Below, piece by piece: positions 1-10,902 of a stretch of 64,000 bases of DNA (its first letter is position 1; every line of letters begins with the position of its first letter). The DNA lies in assembly GCF_052857255.1 (NCBI RefSeq), contig NC_135498.1, positions 87,724,639 to 87,788,638 on the forward strand. The letters are read 5' to 3'. The notes beneath the pieces were generated by a model. It did not search any database, was not told where the DNA came from, and was given only the letters and a program-made list of their open reading frames with translations. This DNA is from Amblyomma americanum (Eukaryota; Arthropoda; Arachnida; Ixodida; Ixodidae). The translations under genes and the position numbers were made by a program.

Positions 1-285
1 CTCCTGGAGTGAGTGGATGACCGAGAGCGCCATAATGTTGCCCATCGATACGATCTGAGTTCGAGGCCTGGGATGCAAAATGAATGCAATTTCATGGGCA
101 TTGGGAGGAACGATTTCTCCCAGGCTTAGCTATGAGTGTCCTGTCGATACACCTGAGCGTTTGTTAGTTGCGCCACGATGGGAGAGTATGCTCTGGTCAG
201 GAGAGGTTTTGTACAGCTTTGCTTTACCCAGGAAGGTGCGGTAGACCATTTGAGAACTGATTGCACTAATCCACCTTCTTTTCAG

Positions 286-503
286 CCACGTCTGCCACCG
301 TAAAGCTGAAAACAGCCACCAATATCAGCTACAGGGAATCATTCTGTCGCTATCTTCGAAGAATGAATATCAACGCCTGCATGACTCTGGATGGTAGATG
401 CAATGTGATTATCCTCCCATCATTCGCTTCCACCAGAAGGGAGGAAGCAACCGATTTCCTTGACCGCATGCGCCAATCTGGTATGCACAGCGTCTTGGTG
501 TGA
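286..503 (+). CDS. Candidate terminal exon, unknown protein
   Basis: A reading frame with no start codon runs from directly after a good splice acceptor (pyrimidine-rich tract ending TTTTCAG, AG at 284-285) to a TGA at 501-503, about 72 residues. It starts in phase 1. The composition is protein-like: a basic N-terminal half, a central RRMNINACMTLDG segment, then an acidic and basic helix-like stretch around RREEATDFLDRMRQ. I recognise no family. An upstream frame beginning at the ATG at 178 runs into a possible donor (GAAG/GTGCGG near 232), but that link is weak. A frame this long can occur by chance, so this is a candidate only. Confidence 0.3.
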
Positions 504-1189
504 TACGGGACTCCTAAGAACCGCCTTCGCAGCCATTCCACGTGGCTCCGATGATGGCTTATCACAGCACAGCCAATCCAAGCGCACGAAGATCGCGTTA
601 CAGTGTACATAGTCCAAACGGCGTTTGGATTTACATTTCCGCAGACATTACCGCAAAATATGGTAGTGCTTATAAAGGTGCAGAGCATCTACGTTGCTTC
701 CTCGCCGCCACCAGGAAATGTCTGCCTCTATCATTCCTGTGATCCCACCCGCTAGGTATGTTGTAACAATCGCCTAAATTATGTTAGCCGATTGTCATCA
801 TAAATGTCACTGTTACACGTAGCACCGCTTCTGAATACTCCGCTCGTCCTAATTATGCTAAACATCCCTCTTTTAGAGCACAGCTCTGAAGCGCCCGTTC
901 GTGGCTTGAGCCGCGTCGCCGCATTTGGTGTAACCGAGCCAAACCATAAACAAACAGACAAACATTTCCGCGACTGCGATTCGAACATGTGGCGTGAACA
1001 GATCAGCTTCGCTGGCCACTACACGACAGCACTGTGCTATCACGCCTCGTGTTTAACTGCAACTCCCTCTTCCGCTGCGCATTGCACATAATCGTCTTCA
1101 CTACTATACTACTAATTACTAATATTATTATCAAAATAGAGCATGAGAGCCTCTGATGCTTATGCGCCACTAAACACAACACTGCTATC
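504..1189. other. No recognisable gene
   Basis: Short open frames occur on both strands, but none has a family motif or paired splice sites. Confidence 0.5.
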
Positions 1190-1283
1190 GCCACTGCGGT
1201 GGCTCAGTGGTTATGGCGCTCGGCTGCAGACCCGAAAGAGCCTGGGTCGCCTTGGGACAATAAACCCTCATAAACCAAACCAA
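1190..1283 (+). repeat. Ruka-like SINE, internally deleted
   Basis: The tRNA-like head (GGTGGCTCAGTGGTTATGG, A-box type) is followed almost directly by the family 3' end (GGGACAATAAACCCTCATAAACC). The central domain seen in the copies at 28737 and 48339 is missing, so this is a deletion derivative of about 94 bp. Confidence 0.75.
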
Positions 1284-1627
1284 CACTACTATCGAACTAA
1301 TAACCTCGCCAGACGTGCAGATAACCCTGCAATGCAACATAATGAGCCAACCAGGATAAACACATACTTTCTGTGAAAATAAAGAGCGCTTTCTAACTGT
1401 ACACACACACATGTAGCTCTCAAATTCCTTACCCAATAAACAGCAAAATGAAAACACCTAAAGAGCTGCGCTCAAATTTCGTATTAGGGACTATCGTAAT
1501 CGTTCTCAGAATTTTTTTGCACTACATCCACTGCACAGTCATATCAGTAAAAAAAGGTGCATTGATTACAGCGTAACTGCTCCAGTGCTGTGTTGAGGTG
1601 AGGTTCTTTGCCATACATAATCTGAAG

Positions 1628-1907
1628 CTACCAGCATTTACAGTTATTTTGGTCAATTTGTCTTTTAGCCTCTTGCCATGTACGTTCTTTTTCATTTTTA
1701 TATATAGCAGCCATCAGCTGTAAATCATTCCCGAAATCATCGGAACCTGCCACTAAGACAGCGTTTGGATTAGACTTATTATATGAAAAGATGCAATAGA
1801 CAGCAGTGGCGGTACGGAAATAGACCTCGGGGTAAATGCGTGCCATGGCTGCAGCAACAGCAGAGTCAGGATGCCAAGGGATGCGAACAATTTTTGGACT
1901 TTGTTCT
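1628..1907 (-). CDS. Uncharacterised frame, possible terminal exon
   Basis: A minus-strand frame stays open from 2110 to the stop at 1628. Its N-terminal third (2110-1930) reads as low-complexity hydrophobic sequence. From a possible acceptor (TGATCTAAAG/GTAGAAC, near 1907) the remaining roughly 93 residues look like ordinary protein, with segments such as PWHPDSAVAAAMARIYPE, a Tyr/Phe-rich middle and a charged tail ending in CKCW. I do not recognise the family. It sits next to an RTE relic on the same strand but does not resemble RTE protein. It may be the last exon of a host gene continuing to the right, or part of an unknown repeat. Confidence 0.3.
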
Positions 1908-2216
1908 ACCTTTAGATCATGCACATAAATTGCAGAAAGTGTAATAAAACACACAAAAAAATAAAAAGCAAACAGCCCCAATACGCACCCACAAATTAAT
2001 AAATACGAAATGCTCAAAGAAAATTTTAAAACAACTTCGTGTAAAGACTTGGGTGCTAAAATTCCCTTTATACACCCTCTAAATCCGATGGGTAGACCAG
2101 TCCATAACAAACCACATCATTTTTCACATTCTCTTACTTTGACGACAAAGGTGAACACGACGCGTACTGTTCCCTTATTTCACCAGCACATACTGCAGAT
2201 AGCGATTATGACTTTT

Positions 2217-3655
2217 ATCATCATCATCAGCCTAACTGCGCCCAATTCAAGGCAAAGGCCTCTCCCATGTCTCTTCTCCAATAAACCCTGTCCTTTGGAA
2301 GCTGCGGCCGCCGCATCCCCGCAAACCTCTTAATCTCATCCGCCCACCTAACTTTCCACTGCCCCCTGCTACGCTTGCCTTCTCTTGGAATCCAATCAGT
2401 TACCCTTAAGGACTAGCGGTTATCTTGTCTTTCGCGTTACATGCCCTGCCCAAGCCCATTTCTACCTCTTGATCTCGACTAGGACGTAATTAACCCGCGT
2501 TTGTTCCCTCACCCACTCTTGCCGCTTCCGGTTCCTTAATGTTACGCCTATGATTTTTCTTTCCATAACTCGCTGCGTTGTCCTTAACTTGAGCTTAACC
2601 ATTTTCGTTAGCCCGCAAGTTTCTGCCCCGCAGGTGAGTACTGGTAAGATACAGCTGTCGTATACTTTTCTCTTCAGGAATACTGGTAAACTACCATTCA
2701 TGATCTCAGAGAACCTGCCGTATGCGCTCCACTACATTCTTATAGCTATTTCCCTTTCATGATCCGGATCAACGGTCACTATCTGCCCTAAGTAGGCATA
2801 TTCCTTTACCACTTCCAGCACCTCGCGACCAATTGTGAACTGCTGTTCCTATGTTAGACTGTTGAACATTGCTTGGTTTTCTGCATGTTAATTTTTAGAC
2901 CCACCGTTCTTCTCTGCCATTTTAACTCGTTGACCATACTTTGCAATTCATCTCCTGAGTTGCTCAAAGGCAATGTCGTCAGTGAATTGCTAAGCATTCA
3001 GGTATTCTCCAGTAGCTCTTATCCCCAACTGTTCGCAATTCAGACCTCGGAATACCTCCTGTAAACTGGCGGTGAATATCATTGGCGAGAGCGTGTCTCC
3101 CTGCCTGACGCCCTTCCTTATCGGACTTTTATTGCTGACTTTATGGAGGACTATGGCAGCTGCGCAATTGCTATAGACATCTTCCAGTATTTTCACATAA
3201 GGCTCTAGTACACCCTGATTCCGCAATGCCTGCATGAGTCCACAGGTTTCCACTTAGTCGAATGGTTTGTCATAATCAATGAAGGCTATATAAGGGTTGG
3301 TTATATTGCGCGAATTTCTCTTTCATCTGATTGATAGCGTGAATATGACCTATTGTAGAGCATCCTTTATAAAAGCCTGCCTGATCATTTTGGTTGATTG
3401 AAGTTTAAGGTTGCCCTAAATCTATTGGCAATTACCTTAGTAAATACCTTGCAAGCAACGGACAGAAAGCTGATCGGCCTGTAAATTTTCAAGTCCTTGG
3501 CGTCTCCTTTCTTATGAATTAAGATAATGTTAGCGTTCTTCCAAGCTTCTGGTACGGTCGAGGTCATAAGGCATTGCGTATAGAGGGTGGCTAGTTTTTC
3601 TATCACAATCTCCCCTCCGTCCGTCAACTGATCTGCTGTTACTTATGACTTTAAC
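2217..3655 (-). mobile_element. RTE-type non-LTR retrotransposon relic
   Basis: Minus-strand pieces of one reverse transcriptase lie in order across broken frames. The fingers segment with IILIHKKGDAKDLKIYRPIS is at 3627-3385. Motif A (FIDYDKPFD) is near 3280. Motif B (IRKGVRQGDTLSPMIF) is within 3253-2990. The motif C region reads FTDD near 2960. A C-terminal segment (SCILPVLTCGAETCGLT) is at 2701-2462. The 3' end carries a short CAT-repeat tail (2217-2229), as in RTE elements. The 5' half including the endonuclease is missing. Several stops and frameshifts make it dead. A sister copy lies on the plus strand at 42483-43735. Confidence 0.88.
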
Positions 3656-4795
3656 CTCACCGATTGTGGTCTCGAGCTAATGAACGATAACAAAGCTATT
3701 GCGCTAAGCTTGGGGCTTATTGTCGTTCCGAGAGATAACTCCAACTAATGCCCTCATAGCAGTCATTGAAATGTCCCAGAAAACCTTAGCTATTTTTATG
3801 ACGCTGTGGTCAACCGCCTTGCACCTTCTGTCATGCAAGAGCTGGAGGCCGTGGCACATCGAAGGTGGTTGACCACGACGCCTTGCCTCAGATTTCTCGA
3901 ATAGTCAAAGGCGCGCAATCCGTTCGCTGTACGTACGTGCTTCCTACGAACGACGGCTGCCCTGCTTCACTGCGTGTTTGAAATGCACCACCGGTTATGG
4001 TTTATTCAGAACAAAATTCGAGATAAGGAGGCAAGAAGCCGACTATGGTGAATATTCACTCGAGCAATACTAGACGCCATGTTTGGCGAAGGACGTATTG
4101 GCCGCCACGTTGCAGGGCGTGGTAAACAACAAAACGCGGCCCGCGTGGCCAATCGAGTCAGAATGCTGACACCTCCTAACGTAAGGCCTAGTTTCAATGA
4201 AGGAGTACTAATAATCCAGTACGCGACAGTAAGGCTTGACACGAAGGTGCGCATACATTTACGCAAGCTCGTAAAATTTCTTAAAGGTGGGTCGCGGTGA
4301 CTTCAGGTCACTGGTCGCTCCCATATGAACAAAGATATTAAGTCCTTCATTTGTAATTACGAAGCCCTTTTTTTGTCATCTACGTCTACACGCCGACGGC
4401 AATATACAAATGTGCGAATGTCGCAAAAACAAAAGCGCTACAGGGCTTCGAGCAGTTGTCAGAAATGGAACGATATATTCTAGACCAACAAATTAAAGTA
4501 GCTAGATCTACTCACCCAAGATAGTAATGGACAGAATTTCTCCATGCTGCAGGTTCAGCCCCGATCCGCCCTGCTCTCACGCTGGCTGTGCAGCCGTCGC
4601 AAACTATCGGGTACGAATGACTTGCGATCACCAGCGCTGCTTGAGCACTGCGGACTCTAAAGCTGGGCAAAGACGTTGGACCATGGACTGCACTTCATCC
4701 CTTAAAGCGTCACGTGATATCCCACTTCCGGCCCCTGTGCGGCCTCTATCTTGCTGGTGAATTTAGCACAATGGTGGCAAGTATCATTGATATGC
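3656..4795. other. No recognisable gene
   Basis: Open frames at 4006-4266 (minus) and 4527-4760 (plus) show no family motif or supporting splice sites. The GC-richer part at 3800-4170 could be an old unidentified repeat. Confidence 0.45.
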
Positions 4796-5035
4796 CACAC
4801 CAATGACTAATCCACTTATCAAGACCTCCTCCAGCCTCTTGCCCACTGGACAAGTCGGCTGCCACTAAGGCATTTTTCTTAGAATAGTCCTTTACAATGG
4901 GGCTAGCAGCGCAGCAAAATGACCCACCATTGACTAATCGGTTTATCAATATCTCCTCCATCTTGGGGCTTGAAAAACAAGCAGGACATCTCTCTTTAAT
5001 TCTTTCTGAGAAAAGTCCTTTAAAATGGGGCTATA
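4796..5035 (+). repeat. Two diverged ~120 bp tandem units
   Basis: Unit one (4796-4914) and unit two (4922-5035) both start with ACCAWTGACTAATC and both end with AGTCCTTTAMAATGGGGCTA. A third copy of the first motif (CCATTGACTAATCGGCTTATC) occurs at 5357, at the edge of the Penelope-like segment. Confidence 0.7.
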
Positions 5036-5068
5036 GTGGCACATATCTTAAGAAGGCAGCCGTCTCCA

Positions 5069-5087
5069 CCCCCCCCCCCCCCCCCCC
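5069..5087 (+). repeat. Homopolymer C19
   Basis: A run of nineteen C sits at the left edge of a MITE copy. Its length is prone to assembly error. Confidence 0.95.
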
Positions 5088-5345
5088 AGAAGACTCCCTT
5101 CCATCTAATCGCTTCAGCTGATACTCATCACCCTGCTAGTGTTAAAAAACAGGGAGTAGCAGATGAAAGTGGATTTTCACTTCCTCTATGGTTGGAGATA
5201 GATCCTTCTCTCCATTGTGGTGACGCTTCCTGCATTGTTAACCTAGCAGGCTCAGGAGAATCGACCAAAGTCATTCAATGGAAGGGGGTCGTTCGAAGGG
5301 GAAAAGCCGCTGGGTTCTCGAGCTTTATCCGACTGCAGTAGCACA
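5088..5345. mobile_element. MITE copy, CCTGCTAG family
   Basis: This segment shares arms with 19285-19570: an inner CCCTGCTAGYG motif on the left arm, its complement (AACCTAGCAGG) on the right arm, the central run TTCTCTCCATTGTGG, and the outer motif AAAAGCCGCTGGGTTCT before a TCCGACTGCAG end. The two arms are imperfect inverted repeats. No transposase frame is present, so it is non-autonomous. Confidence 0.6.
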
Positions 5346-5354
5346 GAGAACTGT

Positions 5355-5621
5355 CTAACCATTGACTAATCGGCTTATCGACACAACCGCCGTCCTGATA
5401 GTAGTACATCGCATCGACCAAAAATAATGATAGAAAGATGTTTCACGATCACGCAAAACGTTGTGGCGGTGCCTCTTATATACGGCGTATATACGATCCC
5501 GAGCATCTCGCGTAGATAGGTGGCAAATTCCTGTCATTGCGATTGTTAGTATGCGCTGTGGTTTGGATAATCAGCGACTCAAGATAGAGCCGTGATTTCT
5601 TGTCTTTCTCTTTGGCGACCA
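5355..5621 (-). mobile_element. Penelope-like element, 3' part of GIY-YIG ORF
   Basis: The minus-strand peptide (MTGICHLSTRDARDRIYAVY and onward) matches the end of the plus-strand copy at 16746-16900 almost residue for residue. This is the terminal part of the same element whose middle lies at 10419-10606; the Harbinger transposon at 5622-10418 separates them. The sequence reading out of the right and left sides of the Harbinger joins to the uninterrupted copy at 16655-16675. Confidence 0.85.
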
Positions 5622-5665
5622 CAGGGGCGCGATTACGGATCAGTCTCAAAAAACTGTCTCAATAT
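5622..5665 (+). repeat. Harbinger left terminal inverted repeat
   Basis: It starts CAGGGGCGCG. The first 28 bp match the complement of the right end exactly. It then continues with a small palindrome, GTCTCAATATTGAGAC. Confidence 0.9.
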
Positions 5666-5792
5666 TGAGACAGTGACGTCAAAATGACGACACCGAGAAA
5701 TGCCGACCGCCGAATCGGCCAATGCGGGGCAAGGAGGCGGTGGGCTCCGCCCCGAAACCACTAATCGCACGACAAGGGACCGTAGACTAATG

Positions 5793-6165
5793 TTTTGCAG
5801 TAAAAACGCAGTGAATAAAAACGAGTAATGTTTTATTTTGCTAAGTAACTGTATTTCAAACCCAACAGCACCAAGCAAAAGAACCAGTGTTTTCATTTTT
5901 GCAATTAAGTTTGCTGTTCAGTCACTTTTTTTGCCGCGAAGGTGTGCTGTCAGCGGTATAGCGTGAACATGTTAGTCTGAAAATGAACAAAAACGCAATG
6001 AAAAAAACAAGCAATGTTTTATTTTGGTAGTAAACTGTGTTGCAATCTCAACAACACGAGGGAAAATTAAAAGCATTCTCAGTTTTGCAATGAAATTTGC
6101 TGCAGGTTAACTTCTTTTGCCATGAGGGCGCGCTGGCAGTGGTATCGCGTGAACATGGCGGCGTG
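5793..6165 (+). repeat. ~185 bp tandem duplication inside Harbinger
   Basis: Units 5793-5970 and 5982-6163 share AATGTTTTATTTTG, a TTTGCAATKAARTTTGCTG motif, and the end GGTATMGCGTGAACATG. The copies have diverged, so the duplication is old. Confidence 0.7.
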
Positions 6166-8118
6166 CAAGAAAACAGCTGATTCCACGGCTAGTTCCCGAT
6201 TTTTTGCGTGTCGTCTAAAATCAAGGCACTTTGCGGATGTCTGAAGTGTGCAGAAAAATCTGATTGAAGGCAGTGAATGCTACGGGCCTGCGCAGATCAA
6301 CTTACAAGGAGCGCTGGGCTTGAAAATCGACGAAGACAACTTTAGTCTGTGTTCTCGGTCGGCGCCTATCGATCACCGAGTGACGTGTGGTTCTGTTTAT
6401 TTTCTTTATCACATAGAAGCAACTGCCGACAGACAGGTGCAGCTGCTGATAGCTTGCAATCTCGGTGCGGGAAATGAGAGCCGACACGGCCTGCCTCTGT
6501 GGCAGCACTCTTCTGCCTCGTAACCAAGTGTTGCCGCCCACATCGGGCTAAGCACTTGATGTTCCGTTTGTATTTTTGTAGCTCCGTTCGGTTTATGTTC
6601 AGTTGTTGCCGTAGTTTCTTTTTTTTTCCTGTGCAAGATGCAGAAATTGTGATGTTTATGCTCCACTTTGTTTAGAGAGAAAGGAAGCACTTGATAACTT
6701 TGCTATTGTCACCGAGGAGAGAACGAGCTTGTTCCATTAACGTTATTTACTGATCATGTAGTAGATCCAGGGTCAACCAGGAAATAAGTAGTTTGCTTGT
6801 ATAGAGGCTAATTGCAACTGGGCAGAAAGTTGAGCAAGTTTGTTCATGTTTGCTGGTACACAGCGCTTGAATTGCATATGATCCAGGGCAGTGAGGTAGG
6901 TAGGACAGGGCAGTGATGTGTAATATTGTATTTTGCTCAGCAGGCGGAGTGATGTTGGTATAATTGGGTTTGGTGAGGGCAGTGTTTGAAGGGCTTTAAA
7001 TACTTTGCATAGCTTCTAACATGCACTTCCCTTCAGGTCGGAAGACCACTTTTTTTTTTAAATTATGGTCCATCATATCTGAGACACCCTGTATACAGGC
7101 CACTCCAGTTTGAAAGAAACAGCCAGTTGAAAATGACTAGGACATTAAATACCTAGGCGAAAAGTAGCTTGAAAGCAGTTGCACTTATCACACATATGAT
7201 AGCACAAGGAGCTTGTCCGGCCATTCGGCATTGTCACCGTCTCGTGTCATCACGGACAAGACTTCATAGCCCTGTGTTACGCAAACCAAGCTAGGTGTCA
7301 GTTATGGGGCAATAACCGAGTGCTCAAAATTTCCCACAATGGAGCTGCCTGTATATTCTTAGAGCTGTAGAGCATTTCCAGTAACGGTGTTGCATGATTT
7401 GTGATTGTAAACTAACCTCTAATCACACACCATCTCCTTGATGTGTCTGTGATGTTTACACATCTTTGTCTATCAGTGAAGATGTTCTAGTCATTCAGCA
7501 GTCATTGTAGTCACTGCACCTTACAATCTTTATTATGCATTGTTGTACAGCGGTTTCCTTGCAGTAGGTACAGCTTTTAGCACAGAGCGAAACCCCTAGC
7601 CACACACCATTACGCTAAAAGCTTAGCTTTGGTATTTACGCTACTTATATGTGCCAAAATGTTTTGTAGTCCGGAAAATGCATCATGTACACTGTACTAT
7701 GCCATATTTATTGTACAGGTAGCCTCTGTATGAAAGAAAACATGCACTTTGAACTCAATTTTTCAGATTTTTTTTCTTAACTGCACTCAGAAATGCCATA
7801 CGGTAATTGTACATCAAGGTAAAGTATGCTTGTATGTACACTGCCTTTTCTGCAATAGAGACACTCGTGTCAAATGCTGTGCCTAAAAAAATAAATGCGC
7901 TTACTGAATGTATGATGCAATAAAAAACAGCTTTTTGATTCCAACAAGCATCACAAATATTTCATGCCTTATTCCAGCACTACACGTTTGGTTCATGCAT
8001 GTTCGTCACACAGGTAATGACCACAGGCACTCCACCAAGCTGGAAGGAGACAGCAGAGAAGGGGCAGGTGGGCTAACATAAGCATTGACAAAAGAGTGTT
8101 CAAAATGATGCTTTTCAG

Positions 8119-8275
8119 AAATTGGGCGAGCTGCTTCAACACCTTTTCCGTCTTCAGGAAGAGACTGTGCAACACGCTGCTGAGGGACTGGAAGATATAC
8201 TAGCAAACACACTGAAAATGAAGTGGCAGCCGGTGGGGGGCACTTGTTTGTCACTGCTGGCTTCTCGCTGCACAC
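8119..8275 (+). CDS. Possible exon of Harbinger accessory protein
   Basis: Directly after a splice-acceptor-like TGCTTTTCAG (AG at 8117-8118), a plus-strand frame encodes an amphipathic helix: KLGELLQHLFRLQEETVQHA, then a further acidic helix. This runs opposite to the transposase. PIF/Harbinger elements usually carry a second gene for a Myb/SANT or trihelix DNA-binding protein, and a C-terminal coiled coil fits that role. No DNA-binding domain was found in the adjacent sequence, so the assignment is inference. Confidence 0.22.
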
Positions 8276-8604
8276 AGGTTGGCCAAGGGCACAACCACAT
8301 CACACAATTGCTCACACACTTGCAGATGTGTGTTGTGCAATGACACAAGGAAATGACAGTGGCAACAGGGGAAGAGTGCCTGATATGACTCTCTATGCCA
8401 GCATGGTGAGTCGTCTCTGGACGCTAGATTTTCCATCGCAACTGCCGCTGCACCATCCCTCGGTACGCCTTCCTCTGGAGACGGGTCGTCCTAGAGAGGC
8501 CAAAAGTACAGCACCGCATGCTCTTCTCAGGAGGCAGGTGAGGAGGGATCCCGTCTGTACGAGGCAGCCACCATTTAGAGGTGGCCCGTTGTTATCTGGG
8601 TCAG

Positions 8605-10143
8605 AGGCAGTGTCGCCTGCACCCTCTGGTGATATGGGCACATCCAAACAGAGGCTGTGTAGTGCATGATATGGGCACATCCAAACAGAGGCTGTGAAGT
8701 GCAGCACGTGCGGTGATGATGCGCACTGTCCACTTCCACTGGCACTGGTGCATCCGGTGCCCTTGAAAGCAACGGAAGCAGCTCTTCGGCACACCAATAC
8801 AGCGCTCAGCCACAAATTGTGTGAAAGCATGTGGCGTGTTGTACAGGCCTTCTGCTGAGTCAGGTCTGTAATGTCGTGCAACTGGTGCAGGCAGCCATGG
8901 CTCCAGTGGGTAGACATAGTCTCCTGCATAACAAAAAATGATGCGGCTAAGCATGTCCTTTCTCAGTGATCTCAACAGCATTACAGGACACTCTGCTATA
9001 CAGTAGAAGACTCACGCCAAGTAGCCCACATCCAGGCTTTGCTGAATATGACATTCAAGAGCATACATACATGCAGGATTTAGATGTATAAGTGAGCACT
9101 ACTGTAAGGTCAGTCTTTTACCACCATATTCATATAAATGATGCGCTATGATTGCCTACAAAACACAAGCGCTGTCAGGTGCATTTTGCTTTGGTTTCTT
9201 CAACAGGAAAGGCTATGCATTTCAACAATGTAATATGTGTCCTGTGTTTCTGCTGCAATTATATTTAACAAAAGGAAAGGGTGGCAATACACTGTATCAT
9301 ACTGTAAAGTGTCTGCATTTGTGTAACTGTCCAGACTAATTCTTGTAGCTTTAGCAGATCCGGCCAAATGCATAGTGCTGGAGCTGAATAGATGTTACTG
9401 ACTTCGCCCGACGGGTGACACGGCTATTTTACTGCTTACCCAGAAAAAAAATCACGGTCGTCCAGCAGGCCTTCCTCCGCCTCGGAATGCCGCCAGACAA
9501 ACGCGTCGCGGAAGGATCCGGGTCAGCGCGAGTCCACGGCCAGGATGCACATGTTCGCGCCACAGATCTGAGAAAAAACAAGCACAGCCCGTACTCACTC
9601 TCGCTGCCGAGGCCCGCACTTGTAGCTCATGCACTTGTAGCACTTGAACTCATGCGGTCAAAAACCGTGGCCGACGTATACTCACTATTACGTCCGCAGC
9701 GTAGAACCGCTTGCGGCTCGTTCGCAGCACTGCCCCCCAGACTCCTTGATAGTGATGAGTGCCCAATCGACACACCCGACGACGCCGGAGATGCTGCCGC
9801 GGCGAACGTTTAGGCAAAGGACGCCCTCCTTCGCCGCCGCCTTCTCCTCGGGTCTCCTCGGAAAGCAAACACCCCCCTTCTGTTACCCAACGTTGACATT
9901 GGTCTCCGCTGCCCGCCGCAAAGGCTTGTTCACAGTCGGTTGGGCTGCGGCGACGTTTTCTTCATTTCCAACGGCGCCTTGAAACCCACCGGAGGCGAAG
10001 AAGCGCAGCGCGCACAGCACCTGCCGCTCCACTGACAGCGCACTCACCCGCGCACTTCCCAGTTCAACGGCGAGTTCGTCGCACAGCCACTGCGCAGTCT
10101 CCTCGAAATAACTCTCCCGCGCGTCAAAGTCGTCTTCATGCAC
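8605..10143 (-). pseudogene. HARBI1-like Harbinger transposase, decayed
   Basis: HARBI1-type transposases are DDE nucleases. The N-terminal part (10143-9886) holds the helix-turn-helix-like segment ALSVERQVLCALRFFASGGF followed by a stop after NVG. Next come the RGSISGVVGCVD block with the first catalytic Asp (about 9760), then KRFYAADVI ending at a donor GTGAGTAT. A second exon after TTTTTTCTCAG (near 9570) reads ANMCILAVDSR with an in-frame TGA, then RDAFVWRHSE, and ends at GGTAAGC. The last exon starts at 8923 after TTATGCAG with DYVYPLEPWLPAP and the conserved AERCIGVPKSCFRC block carrying the Glu. Stops, frameshifts and a C-terminal tandem duplication make it nonfunctional. Confidence 0.85.
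8631..8704 (+). repeat. 37 bp tandem duplication in transposase C-terminus
   Basis: Two near-identical units contain GATATGGGCACATCCAAACA. They lie in the last transposase exon and corrupt its C-terminal reading. Confidence 0.85.
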
Positions 10144-10374
10144 CCTCCGACACCGTTGCTCGCGCGGTCACCCGCGTATACGACGATGTAAACCGCCGCC
10201 ATTTTCTGTCTCAAACGTGTTGATACTACTTTTTCCAGTCTCAAAAAATCGTCTCAATCTGCCTGCATAATTAGATGGCCAACGTCACCACTTCTGCGCC
10301 ATTTACGACGTCAGTCAGTGACGAAAAAACCAAAATGGCCGCCGACCAATAGGAGAGAGGCAAATGATATACTT

Positions 10375-10418
10375 TTTGAGACAATTTCGATTGAGACTGA
10401 TCCGTAATCGCGCCCCTG
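10375..10418 (-). repeat. Harbinger right terminal inverted repeat
   Basis: It ends GATCCGTAATCGCGCCCCTG and is the exact complement of the left end over 28 bp. Confidence 0.9.
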
Positions 10419-10606
10419 GTGTCTGTGCCCAGTTGATATTGTGGCTGGCAGATATAGACTGCTCGGCAAGCGCATTTTGTTCTGCACGCCGGTTCTCTAC
10501 AGCATTCCTATGTTCACGTAATCTGCGTGCATAATCTCCGGTTTCGCCGATGTATACTGATGAGCAGTCGGCACATGGAATCTTTCTTTCTTCAGCCCGC
10601 CCTTGA
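10419..10606 (-). mobile_element. Penelope-like element, GIY-YIG segment
   Basis: Read on the minus strand, this matches plus-strand 16463-16660, including the cysteine-rich start of the GIY-YIG domain (CADC in the sister copy). A short deletion relative to the sister copy removes about 26 bp at 10590. Its left end abuts the Harbinger and its right end abuts the A/T-rich tail of LINE A, so it is the middle slice of a three-way split element. Confidence 0.82.
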
Positions 10607-10673
10607 CATTTATTTATTTATTATTTATTACGCATACTTTCAAGGCCCATAGGCACTAAAGAGAGGAGTGGTG

Positions 10674-10902
10674 GTTTTTTATGGTTTTATGGGGGTTTAA
10701 CATCCCAAAGCGACTCAGGCTATGAGAGACGCCGTACTGAACGACTCCGGAAATTTCAACCACCTTGGGTTCTTTAACGTGCACTGACATCGCACAATAC
10801 ACGGGCCTCTAGAATCGAACCTCTCTAGAAGCGGCCGAGATCGAACCCGCGTCTTTCGTGTCAGCAGCCGAGCGTCATAACCACTGAGCCACCGCGGTAG
10901 CT
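10674..10902 (-). repeat. Ruka-like SINE in the 3' region of LINE A
   Basis: The full minus-strand unit shows the tRNA-like head with B-box (GGTTCGATCTC form) at the right end, the central CGATGTCAGTGCACGTTAAAG block, and the 3' end TAAACCCCCATAAAACCAT. A target duplication around AGGAGTGGTG is visible on both sides. Confidence 0.9.

Larger units (their letters stand above)
5622..10418 (-). mobile_element. PIF/Harbinger DNA transposon, decayed
   Basis: The element is delimited by terminal inverted repeats that start CAGGGGCGCGATTACGGATC and continue AGTCTCAA, identical over 28 bp, with TGTCTCAA shared further in. It encodes a HARBI1-type nuclease on the minus strand (8605-10143, decayed). 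Its insertion point is confirmed by the uninterrupted Penelope-like copy at 16655-16675. No clear 3 bp target duplication is visible at the junctions (flanks ACCA and GTGT), which is unusual for the superfamily and may reflect mutation. The region 6200-8100 inside it is noncoding or unrecognised. Confidence 0.9.

Noticed and set aside
8393..8929. 178-codon minus-strand frame in the Harbinger element
   Set aside because: It is a shadow of the transposase exon, which reads DYVYPLEPW in another frame.
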